From: Flavobacterium piscisymbiosum
GTDB lineage: Bacteria > Bacteroidota > Bacteroidia > Flavobacteriales > Flavobacteriaceae
Direction: 5' to 3'
Length of the DNA stretch: 64,000 nt
Assembly (NCBI RefSeq): GCF_020905295.1
Contig: NZ_JAJJMM010000001.1
Location: 5,828,001 to 5,892,000, forward strand
Notes under the pieces: model-generated
Database searches by the model: none
Told to the model about the DNA's origin: nothing
What the model saw: only the letters and a program-made list of their open reading frames with translations
Shown here: piece by piece, positions 43,160 to 51,016 of the stretch
Position numbering within the stretch: position 1 is the first letter of the stretch
Layout of the letters: the number at the start of each line of letters is the position of its first letter
Translations under genes and position numbers: made by a program

Positions 43160-44896
43160 ATGGCAGAGAGAATAGTTGTTGACCCAATTACCAGAATAGA
43201 AGGACATTTAAGAGCCGAAGTAGAAATCTCAGATGGTACGATACAAGAAGCTTTTTTATCCTCGACGATGGTGAGAGGTTTAGAAAACATTGTAAAAGAC
43301 AGGAATCCTAAAGATGTTTGGGCTTTTGTGCAAAGAACTTGTGGCGTTTGTACTTCGACTCACGCTACAGCATCTATTAGAGCTGTAGAAGATGCATTGG
43401 GAATTGTTGTTCCGCCAAATGCTGAAATTGTTAGAAATATTATGTTGGGTGCTTTGTACCTGCACGATCACGTAGTTCATTTTTATCATTTACATGCTTT
43501 TGACTGGGTTGATGTTATAAGCGGTTTAAATGCAGATCCTGTAAAAACGTCTCAATTGGCACAATCGATCTCGAACTGGCCAAAAAGTTCACCAGGTTAC
43601 TTTTCAGACTTACAGAAAAGATTGAAAAAATTTGTAGCCAGTGGTCAATTAGGAATTTTTGCCAATGGTTATTGGGGACATCCACAAATGAAATTGCCGC
43701 CCGAAGCGAACTTAATGGCTACGGCTCATTATCTGGAAGCGCTGGAATGGCAAAAAGAAATCGTAAAAGTTCATGCAATTTTTGGAGGTAAAAATCCGCA
43801 TCCTAACTTTTTGGTTGGCGGAATGGCGTGCTCTATAAACCTGGATGACGCAAGCGGATTAAATGCTGAACGTTTGGCCCATGTAAGACAACTTCTGGAA
43901 GAAGGAAAACGTTTTGTAGAACAGGTTTATATTCCGGATGTTCTTACTATTGCAAGTTATTATAAAGATTGGGGCGCCATTGGAGGTTTTCATAATTTTA
44001 TGACTTTTGGTGATTTCCCAACACAGGGTTATAATAATACCAACATGAATACTTTCAAATTTCCGTCGGGGGTAATTTTGAATAAAGATTTAACAAAAGT
44101 TCATGATTTAGATCTAAGAGATTTAAAAACCGTAGAAGAATATGTGAACAATTCATGGTACGATTATGAAGGAGATGGAAATGCAGGAAAGCATCCGTGG
44201 AGCGGAGAAACTAAAATAAACTATACAGGACCAAAACCGCCTTATACGCATTTGAATGTGGATGAAAAATACAGTTTTATCAAAACACCAAGATGGAAAG
44301 GTCATGCTATGGAAGTTGGCCCGCTGGCAAGAATGCTCGTAGGATATGCATCAGGGAGAGAAGAATTCAAAGAAATAATTGATGCAGCTTTATCTAAGTT
44401 ACAAGTTCCTGCAGGAGCTTTATTCTCAACCTTAGGAAGAACAGCTGCAAGAGCTCTGGAATCGCAATTGGTTGCGAATTGGAACCTTGAATTTTTCGAT
44501 AATCTAATTGAAAACATTAAAAAAGGAGATACCAAAATGGCCAATACAGAAAAATGGGAAACCTCAACCTGGCCAAAAGAATCACAAGGTGTTGGTCTTG
44601 TGGAAGCACCAAGAGGAGCTTTAAGCCATTGGATCGTGATAAAAGATGCCAAAGTAGCGAACTATCAACAAGTAGTTCCTTCGACATGGAATGCTTCTCC
44701 AAGAGATCCGAAAGGACAAAGATCTCCTTATGAAAGCAGTTTACTAAAAACACCAGTCGCGAATCCGGAATTACCATTAGAAATTATCAGAACCATACAT
44801 TCATTTGATCCGTGTATTGCTTGCGCAGTGCATTTATACGATGAGAAAGGCGATATCATTAAAGAAGTAAACGACATTTCTATTTGCACTATTTAA
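43160..44896 (+). CDS. hyaB: [NiFe] hydrogenase large subunit
   Basis: A 578-residue catalytic subunit. N-terminal RIEGH is followed by the L1/L2 box RTCGVCTSTH with C61 and C64. The C-terminal box is D-P-C-I-A-C-A-V-H with C552, C555 and H558. These four Cys hold the Ni-Fe(CN)2CO centre. The 20 residues after His558 (LYDEKGDI...) form the extension removed by the endopeptidase HyaD once nickel is in. No signal peptide, as expected for hitch-hiker Tat export with the small subunit. It starts 16 bp after the small-subunit stop. Quinone-linked H2 uptake is the expected role. Confidence 0.97.
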   Translation: MAERIVVDPITRIEGHLRAEVEISDGTIQEAFLSSTMVRGLENIVKDRNPKDVWAFVQRTCGVCTSTHATASIRAVEDALGIVVPPNAEIVRNIMLGALYLHDHVVHFYHLHAFDWVDVISGLNADPVKTSQLAQSISNWPKSSPGYFSDLQKRLKKFVASGQLGIFANGYWGHPQMKLPPEANLMATAHYLEALEWQKEIVKVHAIFGGKNPHPNFLVGGMACSINLDDASGLNAERLAHVRQLLEEGKRFVEQVYIPDVLTIASYYKDWGAIGGFHNFMTFGDFPTQGYNNTNMNTFKFPSGVILNKDLTKVHDLDLRDLKTVEEYVNNSWYDYEGDGNAGKHPWSGETKINYTGPKPPYTHLNVDEKYSFIKTPRWKGHAMEVGPLARMLVGYASGREEFKEIIDAALSKLQVPAGALFSTLGRTAARALESQLVANWNLEFFDNLIENIKKGDTKMANTEKWETSTWPKESQGVGLVEAPRGALSHWIVIKDAKVANYQQVVPSTWNASPRDPKGQRSPYESSLLKTPVANPELPLEIIRTIHSFDPCIACAVHLYDEKGDIIKEVNDISICTI

Positions 44897-44906
44897 ATTC
44901 TCCAGC

Positions 44907-45665
44907 ATGTCTACAAAAACTAATGACTATAAAAGAGCTTATATCTGGCAATTACCTATTCGAATTTTTCATTGGGTAAATGCCTGGGCGATCACAGGAT
45001 TGGTTATAACAGGATTTATTATTGGTAATCCGCCGGGAATTATTTCTACCAAAGAAGCAACAGGTCAGTTTTGGTTTGGATACATTCGTGAAATTCATTT
45101 TATGTGCGCTTATCTTTTGGTAGCCGTGATGATTTTGAGAGTTTATTTTGCTTTTAAAGGAAATAAATATGCCAATTGGCGCGTCTTTTTTCCATTCAAA
45201 AAAGAAGGTTTCAAAAGGATGTGGCACGTTATTAAATTTGATATTTTTTTACAAAACGAACATACCAACGGTTCTCCTTCCGGCGCTGTAGGTCATAATA
45301 GCGTAGCGGCAGCCTCCTATTTAGTAATGTTCGTTATGGGACTTATTATGATTGGGACAGGATTTGCCATGTATGCTCCTACTTCGACCTGGTTTTTTCC
45401 TAAAATGTTTGGTTGGGTGACCAATTTGGTTGGAGGAGATTTTAATGTGAGAACCATTCATCATTTCACCACATGGACTTTTATTTTGTTTGCCATTGTT
45501 CATATCTATTTGGTATTCTTCCATGACTGGCTCGAAGGTTTGGGCGAAACATCTGCTATGGTAAGCGGTTATAAATTTGTTCGAACCGAAAGAATTAAAA
45601 AAGATAAAGATGATGAAACAAAAGAATCTGTTACAACAGCAATAGCAAATAAAGATTCAGTTTAA
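44907..45665 (+). CDS. hyaC: Ni/Fe-hydrogenase b-type cytochrome subunit
   Basis: A 252-residue di-haem cytochrome b with four membrane helices. Boxes: Y-I-W-Q-L-P-I-R-I-F-H-W-V-N-A (first haem His), REIHFMCAYLLVAVMILRVYFAFKGN, SYLVMFVMGLIMIGTGFAMYAP and IHHFTTWTFILFAIVHIYLVFFHD with further His ligands. It anchors the hydrogenase and moves electrons to menaquinone. It begins 10 bp after the large-subunit stop. The tail (about 225-252) is charged and short. The DLGA/DWxEG end (HDWLEGLGETSAMVSGYKFVR) is the usual family end. Confidence 0.95.
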   Translation: MSTKTNDYKRAYIWQLPIRIFHWVNAWAITGLVITGFIIGNPPGIISTKEATGQFWFGYIREIHFMCAYLLVAVMILRVYFAFKGNKYANWRVFFPFKKEGFKRMWHVIKFDIFLQNEHTNGSPSGAVGHNSVAAASYLVMFVMGLIMIGTGFAMYAPTSTWFFPKMFGWVTNLVGGDFNVRTIHHFTTWTFILFAIVHIYLVFFHDWLEGLGETSAMVSGYKFVRTERIKKDKDDETKESVTTAIANKDSV

Positions 45666-45680
45666 AATAAAAATAAAAAA

Positions 45681-46196
45681 ATGATGCAAGAAGAAATTAT
45701 TACAAGAAAACTAGATGCTTTTCATTCTGATGGAAATGAAGTTTTAGTATTGGGAATTGGTAATTATTTGATGGGTGATGAAGGTGTTGGCGTACATTTT
45801 ATAAACAGACTCGATAAAACCTTATTTCCTGAAGACACCTCTTTTATTGATGGCGGAACAGGTGGTTTTACCCTAATACCCTATATCGAAAATCATAAAA
45901 AAGTAATTATTGTTGATGCCACGATGGATGGTAAGGAAGAAGGAACAATTACACTCTTGAAACCTCGTTTTTCTGATGATTTCCCTATTTCGCTAAGCGG
46001 ACATAATTTTGGCCTAAAAGATATGGTCGAAATCTTATCGATGCTGGATACGATGCCGGAAATTTATTTATACACGATCACCATTCTAAAAATGGAACCG
46101 ATGTCTATGAAGCTTTCTCCAAAGGTAGATGCCGCAATAGAAAAAGTGACAGCACAGATTATCCAACAAATAGAAAATTTTAAAATTAATACTTAG
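45681..46196 (+). CDS. hyaD: Hydrogenase maturation endopeptidase
   Basis: A 171-residue HyaD/HupD-type protease. GIGNYLMGDEGVGVHFI is the family start with the nickel-sensing acidic residue in MGDEG. D in VIIVDAT and His in LSGHNFGLKDMVE are the other two metal ligands. It checks that nickel is inserted and then cuts the large subunit after His558. Two Met codons are adjacent; either could start translation. 15 bp follow the cytochrome stop; hypF starts 5 bp after it. Confidence 0.95.
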   Translation: MMQEEIITRKLDAFHSDGNEVLVLGIGNYLMGDEGVGVHFINRLDKTLFPEDTSFIDGGTGGFTLIPYIENHKKVIIVDATMDGKEEGTITLLKPRFSDDFPISLSGHNFGLKDMVEILSMLDTMPEIYLYTITILKMEPMSMKLSPKVDAAIEKVTAQIIQQIENFKINT

Positions 46197-46200
46197 TTCC

Positions 46201-48474
46201 TTGAAACCTTCATTTCAAATAATAATTTCAGGTAGTGTACAAGGCGTTGGTTTTCGGCCTTTTGTATACAATTTGGCAATTAAAATAAATTTAAAAGGTT
46301 ATGTTTCTAATAATGAATTTGGGGTAATTATAGTACTGCAGGAAAATGAAAAAACCGCAACTGATTTTTTAAATAAAATAAAAAGAAAACATCCAAAAAA
46401 TGCAAAAATAAATGATATTCAAATTTCTGAAATTGTAATTCAGGAAAGATTTGATTCCTTTTTTATAAAACCAACCGAGAAAAATATCTCTATTAATTCG
46501 CCTTTAACTCCTGATTTTGCGATATGTAAAAATTGCAAAGAAGAAATTTTAGATCCTGAAAACTGTCGGTTTTACTATCCTTTTATAAGTTGTACATGCT
46601 GTGGACCACGATATGCCATTGCTGAAAAATTTCCTTTCGAAAGAGAAAACACCAGTATGCATGAGTTTAAAATGTGCGATTCCTGTCTTGAAGAATACAA
46701 CAATCCTGCAGACAGACGTTTTCACTCACAAACTAACTCCTGCCCTGATTGTGGCATTCAGGTTTCATTTACAGATAATACAGGAACCATTATTTCAGGT
46801 TCGAATAAAGAAATTTTCGAAAACATCTCCGAAAAATTAAGCGAAGGAAAAATCATTGCTGTAAAAAATACTTCGGGGTATTTGCTGCTTTGTGATGCGA
46901 CTAATCCAGAAGCTGTTCAGGAATTGCGAAACAGAAAAAAACGTTTGACAAAACCTTTTGCAGTTCTGTTTCCTGATGCAAAACAAATTGAAAATTATTT
47001 ATTTTGTCATAAAACAGAGAAGAATTTACTTAAATCTACTCAGGCACCCATTGTTATTTTAACCTTAAAAAAACAGATTGATTTAGCGATAGATCAAATA
47101 GCTCCTGGCATGAAAACCATCGGAGCCATGTTGCCCAATTCAGGAATATTACATTTAATTTCTAATTTGTTTCAGAAACCTTTAATAGCGACTAGCGGAA
47201 ATTTTAACGGATCATCGATTTTTTCAGATGAAAATGAGGCCGTAAAAACATTAAATCCTATCGCCGATTATTATTTGCATCATGATCTTGAAATTCAAAA
47301 TTCTCAAGATGATTCTGTAATTAAGTTTTCACGAAAAAATAAACAAAAAATTATTCTTCGTCATGCAAGGGGCTTTGCTCCAAATATTGATTTTTCTTTT
47401 TTAGAAAACAATTTAGAACAATTACTTTGTTTGGGCGCGACTTTAAAAAATACGATCACTATTACTGCCAATAATCAGGTTTATATGAGTGAGTATATTG
47501 GTGATTTACTGAATTTTGATACTTACAATAGATTTGAAAAGAAAATAAAAAATTACGAGTATTTCTTTGATTTTTCTCCCAAAAAAGTGGTTTGCGATCA
47601 ACATCCTAATTATGAAAATAATAAAGTAATATCGGCATTTGTAAACAAAGATACAACTGTCGCAACCGTAAAAGTACAACATCATGAAGCGCATTTTGCT
47701 GCTATTTTAAGCGAAAAAAAGCTTTGGAAAAAATCTAAAATATTAGGTGTGGTTTGGGATGGTTCCGGATTTGGAAGTGATACAGAAATATTTGGCGGCG
47801 AATTCTTTGAATACGATCATAATACTATAACCCGAATTGGACATCTGGAATATTTTCCCTGGATTTTAGGCGATCAAATGGCTAAAAATCCTAAAATGGC
47901 CGCACTTTCTATTAGTAAAAACAATAGTTACTTTCAATCTTTTTTTAATAATAATGAATTGAAAATTTACTCTAAACACATCAAAAACAGCTCTATAAAA
48001 ACATCTTCAATGGGGAGATTAATTGATGCTGTTGCCTTTACATTAGGATTTAAAAATTCAATTTTATTTGAAGCAGAAGCTGGAATGTATTTAGAAAATT
48101 TAGCCCAGCAGGCTTTTAATAAATCAGAATTAAAATTAAAGGATTATTTAAAAGATGAAAAAATAACTGATTTAATACCTGCAAAAAAACTCCTGCTACA
48201 AGTTGCCAAAGAGGTTCAGAATAATAAAGATTTAGAAATAATCGCTTTAAACTTTCATTTTACTTTAGTGAAATGTATCGAAAAAATAGCCTGTTTTTCA
48301 AAATCTAAAGAAATAGCTTTTAGTGGCGGTGTTTTTCAAAACTCAGTACTGATAGATTTAATAATTGACCATCTTAAACCAAAATACAAATTGCATTTTC
48401 ACGAAACGCTTTCACCAAACGACGAAAATATCTCTTTTGGACAACTCAATCATTATTTAAATTTAAAAAAATAA
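46201..48474 (+). CDS. hypF: Carbamoyltransferase HypF
   Basis: A 757-residue HypF, which makes the CN precursor from carbamoyl phosphate and passes it to HypE. It starts with TTG (46201), since the acylphosphatase domain begins at residue 4 (ISGSVQGVGFRPFVYNLA) and no ATG is upstream in frame. Two zinc fingers follow (CKNCKEEILDPENC.. CTCCGPRY and CDSCLEEYN.. NSCPDCG), then the YrdC-like domain (AVKNTSGYLLLCDA, RKKRLTKPFAVLFPD) and the Kae1-like carbamoyltransferase domain (VQHHEAHFAAILSE and FSGGVFQNSVL). All domains are full. 5 bp after hyaD, 3 bp before the FKBP gene. Confidence 0.97.
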   Translation: MKPSFQIIISGSVQGVGFRPFVYNLAIKINLKGYVSNNEFGVIIVLQENEKTATDFLNKIKRKHPKNAKINDIQISEIVIQERFDSFFIKPTEKNISINSPLTPDFAICKNCKEEILDPENCRFYYPFISCTCCGPRYAIAEKFPFERENTSMHEFKMCDSCLEEYNNPADRRFHSQTNSCPDCGIQVSFTDNTGTIISGSNKEIFENISEKLSEGKIIAVKNTSGYLLLCDATNPEAVQELRNRKKRLTKPFAVLFPDAKQIENYLFCHKTEKNLLKSTQAPIVILTLKKQIDLAIDQIAPGMKTIGAMLPNSGILHLISNLFQKPLIATSGNFNGSSIFSDENEAVKTLNPIADYYLHHDLEIQNSQDDSVIKFSRKNKQKIILRHARGFAPNIDFSFLENNLEQLLCLGATLKNTITITANNQVYMSEYIGDLLNFDTYNRFEKKIKNYEYFFDFSPKKVVCDQHPNYENNKVISAFVNKDTTVATVKVQHHEAHFAAILSEKKLWKKSKILGVVWDGSGFGSDTEIFGGEFFEYDHNTITRIGHLEYFPWILGDQMAKNPKMAALSISKNNSYFQSFFNNNELKIYSKHIKNSSIKTSSMGRLIDAVAFTLGFKNSILFEAEAGMYLENLAQQAFNKSELKLKDYLKDEKITDLIPAKKLLLQVAKEVQNNKDLEIIALNFHFTLVKCIEKIACFSKSKEIAFSGGVFQNSVLIDLIIDHLKPKYKLHFHETLSPNDENISFGQLNHYLNLKK

Positions 48475-48477
48475 GCT

Positions 48478-49104
48478 ATGGATATTCTTGAATTATTAGG
48501 GCACATTGGTAAAACAGAAGAAAAAGACAAAATTTCGTATTCGGCGGGAGTTGTTATGGCTTTAAGTCTTAAAGATATTGGTTTTGATGAAATTAGGTAT
48601 GAAGATTATATAGACGGAATGAAATCTGTTTTTGAGAAATCTGCTGAGAAAATTTCGCCCAAACGTTCTATTGAAATTTTTAATAATTACGTAGCACTTT
48701 TACAGGAAGAATTAAAAGTAAAAAATGCGGAGATTGGAAAAGCTTTTTTAGAAAAAAATGCAAAAAAAGAAGGTATTGTCAGACTTGCGAGTAGTTTACA
48801 ATATGAAGTTTTGGTAGTAGGAAGAGGAGAAATTCCTAAAATCACAAATACTATTGATGTCATTTATGAAGGCTATTTACTGAATAAAGATGTTTTTGAT
48901 TCTACTAAAGAAACAGGCCCGCAAAAAATGCGCGTTTTACAAACTTTAAAAGGATGGCAGGAAGCTTTACAACTGATGCCTGAAGGTTCCCGCTGGAAAA
49001 TTTATATTCCGCATGATTTAGCTTACGGTCATATTGGAGCACCACCAATGATTCAGCCCAATTCGACTTTAGTTTTCATCATTGAACTTTTAAATATAGT
49101 TTAA
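48478..49104 (+). CDS. FKBP-type peptidyl-prolyl cis-trans isomerase in the hydrogenase operon
   Basis: A 208-residue FKBP of the Mip/FkpA/FklB layout: an N-terminal helical dimerisation domain (about 1-95; SYSAGVVMALSLKDIGFDEI) and a C-terminal FKBP domain (about 115-208; IDVIYEGYLLNKDVFDST, LKGWQEALQLMPEGSRWKIYIPHDLAYG). The aromatic active-site residues Y, F-D, W and Y are present. No signal peptide, so it acts in the cytoplasm. It fits between hypF (3-bp gap) and hypD (1-bp gap) with no room for independent expression. E. coli SlyD, another FKBP with a His-rich tail, assists HypB; this one has no metal tail and is not a SlyD. A chaperone role for hydrogenase maturation is inferred from position. 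Confidence 0.9.
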   Translation: MDILELLGHIGKTEEKDKISYSAGVVMALSLKDIGFDEIRYEDYIDGMKSVFEKSAEKISPKRSIEIFNNYVALLQEELKVKNAEIGKAFLEKNAKKEGIVRLASSLQYEVLVVGRGEIPKITNTIDVIYEGYLLNKDVFDSTKETGPQKMRVLQTLKGWQEALQLMPEGSRWKIYIPHDLAYGHIGAPPMIQPNSTLVFIIELLNIV

Positions 49105-49105
49105 A

Positions 49106-50182
49106 ATGAAATATCTCTCTGAATATCGAAATCCCGAATTGGTCAAACATTATATAAATGAAATTCATAAGATAACGACAAAACCATGGAATATCATGGA
49201 AATTTGCGGTGGGCAAACCCATTCATTAGTCAAAAACGGATTACTGGATTTGCTGCCTGAAAATATCAGAATGATTCATGGCCCGGGCTGTCCGGTTTGC
49301 GTCACTCCTATTTCATTAATCAATAAAGCAATTGAATTGATGCATCAGGGCGTTATCATGTGTTCGTTTGGAGATATGATCAGAGTTCCGGGATCATCAA
49401 AAAGCTTATTGCAAGCCAAAGCCGAAGGCGGAGAATTACGTATTTTATACTCTCCTCTCGAAGCTGTAAATATTGCTGCGAAAAATCCGGATCGTGAAGT
49501 TGTTTTTTTTGCCGTTGGTTTTGAAACTACTGCCCCGAGCAATGCTTTGGCAGTAATGCATGCGCAAAAATTGAGTTTGACGAATTTTAGTTTATTAGTT
49601 TCTCATGTTTTAGTTCCGCCAGCGATGGAAGCTATTTTATCTGATGAGTTTTGTACCATTAATGCTTTTTTAGGAGCAGGTCATGTTTGTACCATCGTAG
49701 GACTTGAAGAATATTACCCAATTGCAGAAAAATACAAGATCCCAATTGTAGTTTCGGGATTTGAACCTGCCGATATGGTTCAGGCCATTTATCATGCCGT
49801 TCTACAATTAGAACAAGGAAAATATGAGGTCGAAAATCAATATACGCGTTTGGTAAAAGAAGAAGGAAACATCAAGGCCAAAGAGGTTGTGGATACTATT
49901 TTTACCATAGGAAATCAGGAATGGAGAGGTATTGGAGCAATAGAAAACAGCGGACTCGTTTTAAGAGAAGCCTATAAAATGTATGATGCCAATGTAAAGT
50001 TTACCATAAAAACAAGCACTGAAAAAACAGACGAACATTGCATTGCGGGTCAGATTTTAACGGGAAATAAGAAACCAAATCAATGTCCTGAATTCGGTAA
50101 AAAATGCAAACCTTCTAATCCTCTTGGCGCGCCAATGGTTTCTTCTGAAGGTGCTTGTGCTGCTTACTTTAACTATCAATAA
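49106..50182 (+). CDS. hypD: Hydrogenase maturation protein HypD
   Basis: A 358-residue HypD scaffold, which with HypC assembles Fe(CN)2CO. It carries E-I-C-G-G-Q-T-H (the Cys of the cyanide site), HGPGCPVCVTP, SFGDMIRVPGS, VFFAVGFETTAP and FVLVPPAM-like segments. The C-terminal GAPMVSSEGACAAYF and QCPEFGKKCKP give the four Cys that hold the [4Fe-4S] cluster. Length is typical. 1 bp after the FKBP gene; 8 bp before the nickel permease. Confidence 0.96.
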   Translation: MKYLSEYRNPELVKHYINEIHKITTKPWNIMEICGGQTHSLVKNGLLDLLPENIRMIHGPGCPVCVTPISLINKAIELMHQGVIMCSFGDMIRVPGSSKSLLQAKAEGGELRILYSPLEAVNIAAKNPDREVVFFAVGFETTAPSNALAVMHAQKLSLTNFSLLVSHVLVPPAMEAILSDEFCTINAFLGAGHVCTIVGLEEYYPIAEKYKIPIVVSGFEPADMVQAIYHAVLQLEQGKYEVENQYTRLVKEEGNIKAKEVVDTIFTIGNQEWRGIGAIENSGLVLREAYKMYDANVKFTIKTSTEKTDEHCIAGQILTGNKKPNQCPEFGKKCKPSNPLGAPMVSSEGACAAYFNYQ

Positions 50183-50190
50183 AACTCAAA

Positions 50191-50907
50191 ATGATCGGAT
50201 TTTTAATTACGGTTTATGCCGGACTCGAACATGCCTTTGAAGCAGATCATCTACTAGCTGTAAACAATCTGGTTACTAACAGAAGTAAGATTAAAGATGC
50301 GCTAAAAGATGGCATATTTTGGGGAATTGGGCATACCTCAACTATTTTTATGGTTGGCATTATTATGATTGGTTTTAAGATTTCGATCAGCGAAAACATT
50401 TTTAGTTATCTTGAAGCGGTAGTAGGTTTGATGTTAATTGTTTTAGGAACTATTCGTTTGTTCAAATTATTATATAAAAAACGACATTCGCATACTTATT
50501 ACCATAGTCACGAGCATACTCATAGCAATGGAGTTACACATTCACACATGCATGCTCATACGTATTCTCACTCACATCCTATCGCCTCTTTTCAGCATCA
50601 GCATTATGATCTGTCCAAAAATTACAAAGCTGCTTTTGGTGTAGGTTTGGTTCACGGTCTGGCCGGAAGCGGATCTTTAGTTATTCTGGTTATTTCGCAA
50701 ATGAAAACACCTCTGGAAGGTTTGATGTATATTTTGGTTTTTGGTGTGGGATCTATTCTGGGTATGTTTATTGCATCCGGATTATTTAGTATTCCGTTTA
50801 CCAAGAGCATTCTTAAATCTCAGAAACTACAAAATGTGCTAATTATCATTTCTTCTGCTATTTGTATTATTTTTGGATTTAAAATCATCTTCACCAATTT
50901 ATTTTAA
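50191..50907 (+). CDS. Nickel/cobalt permease (NiCoT/UreH-like) with His-rich loop
   Basis: A 238-residue inner-membrane protein with about six helices. The first helix holds H-A-F-E-A-D-H-L, close to the NiCoT signature H-A-x-D-A-D-H (helix II). G-I-G-H-T-S and GLVHGLAGSG repeat the family pattern. The loop at about 97-142 has a large number of His residues (HSHTYYHSHEHTHS...), as expected for metal capture. Last gene of the hya operon, so nickel supply for the enzyme is the likely job. Sequence resembles UreH/HupE/NixA relatives; which substrate range it has (Ni or Co) is not decided. Confidence 0.88.
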   Translation: MIGFLITVYAGLEHAFEADHLLAVNNLVTNRSKIKDALKDGIFWGIGHTSTIFMVGIIMIGFKISISENIFSYLEAVVGLMLIVLGTIRLFKLLYKKRHSHTYYHSHEHTHSNGVTHSHMHAHTYSHSHPIASFQHQHYDLSKNYKAAFGVGLVHGLAGSGSLVILVISQMKTPLEGLMYILVFGVGSILGMFIASGLFSIPFTKSILKSQKLQNVLIIISSAICIIFGFKIIFTNLF

Positions 50908-51016
50908 AGCTTAAAACTATATTCTACCCTAAATTTAAAAAGGTTCTAAGACTAATTTAATGATATCTTAAGGCACTTTAAGAAGCTGTATTTAATGCGA
51001 TAAATATCTTTGTCTC

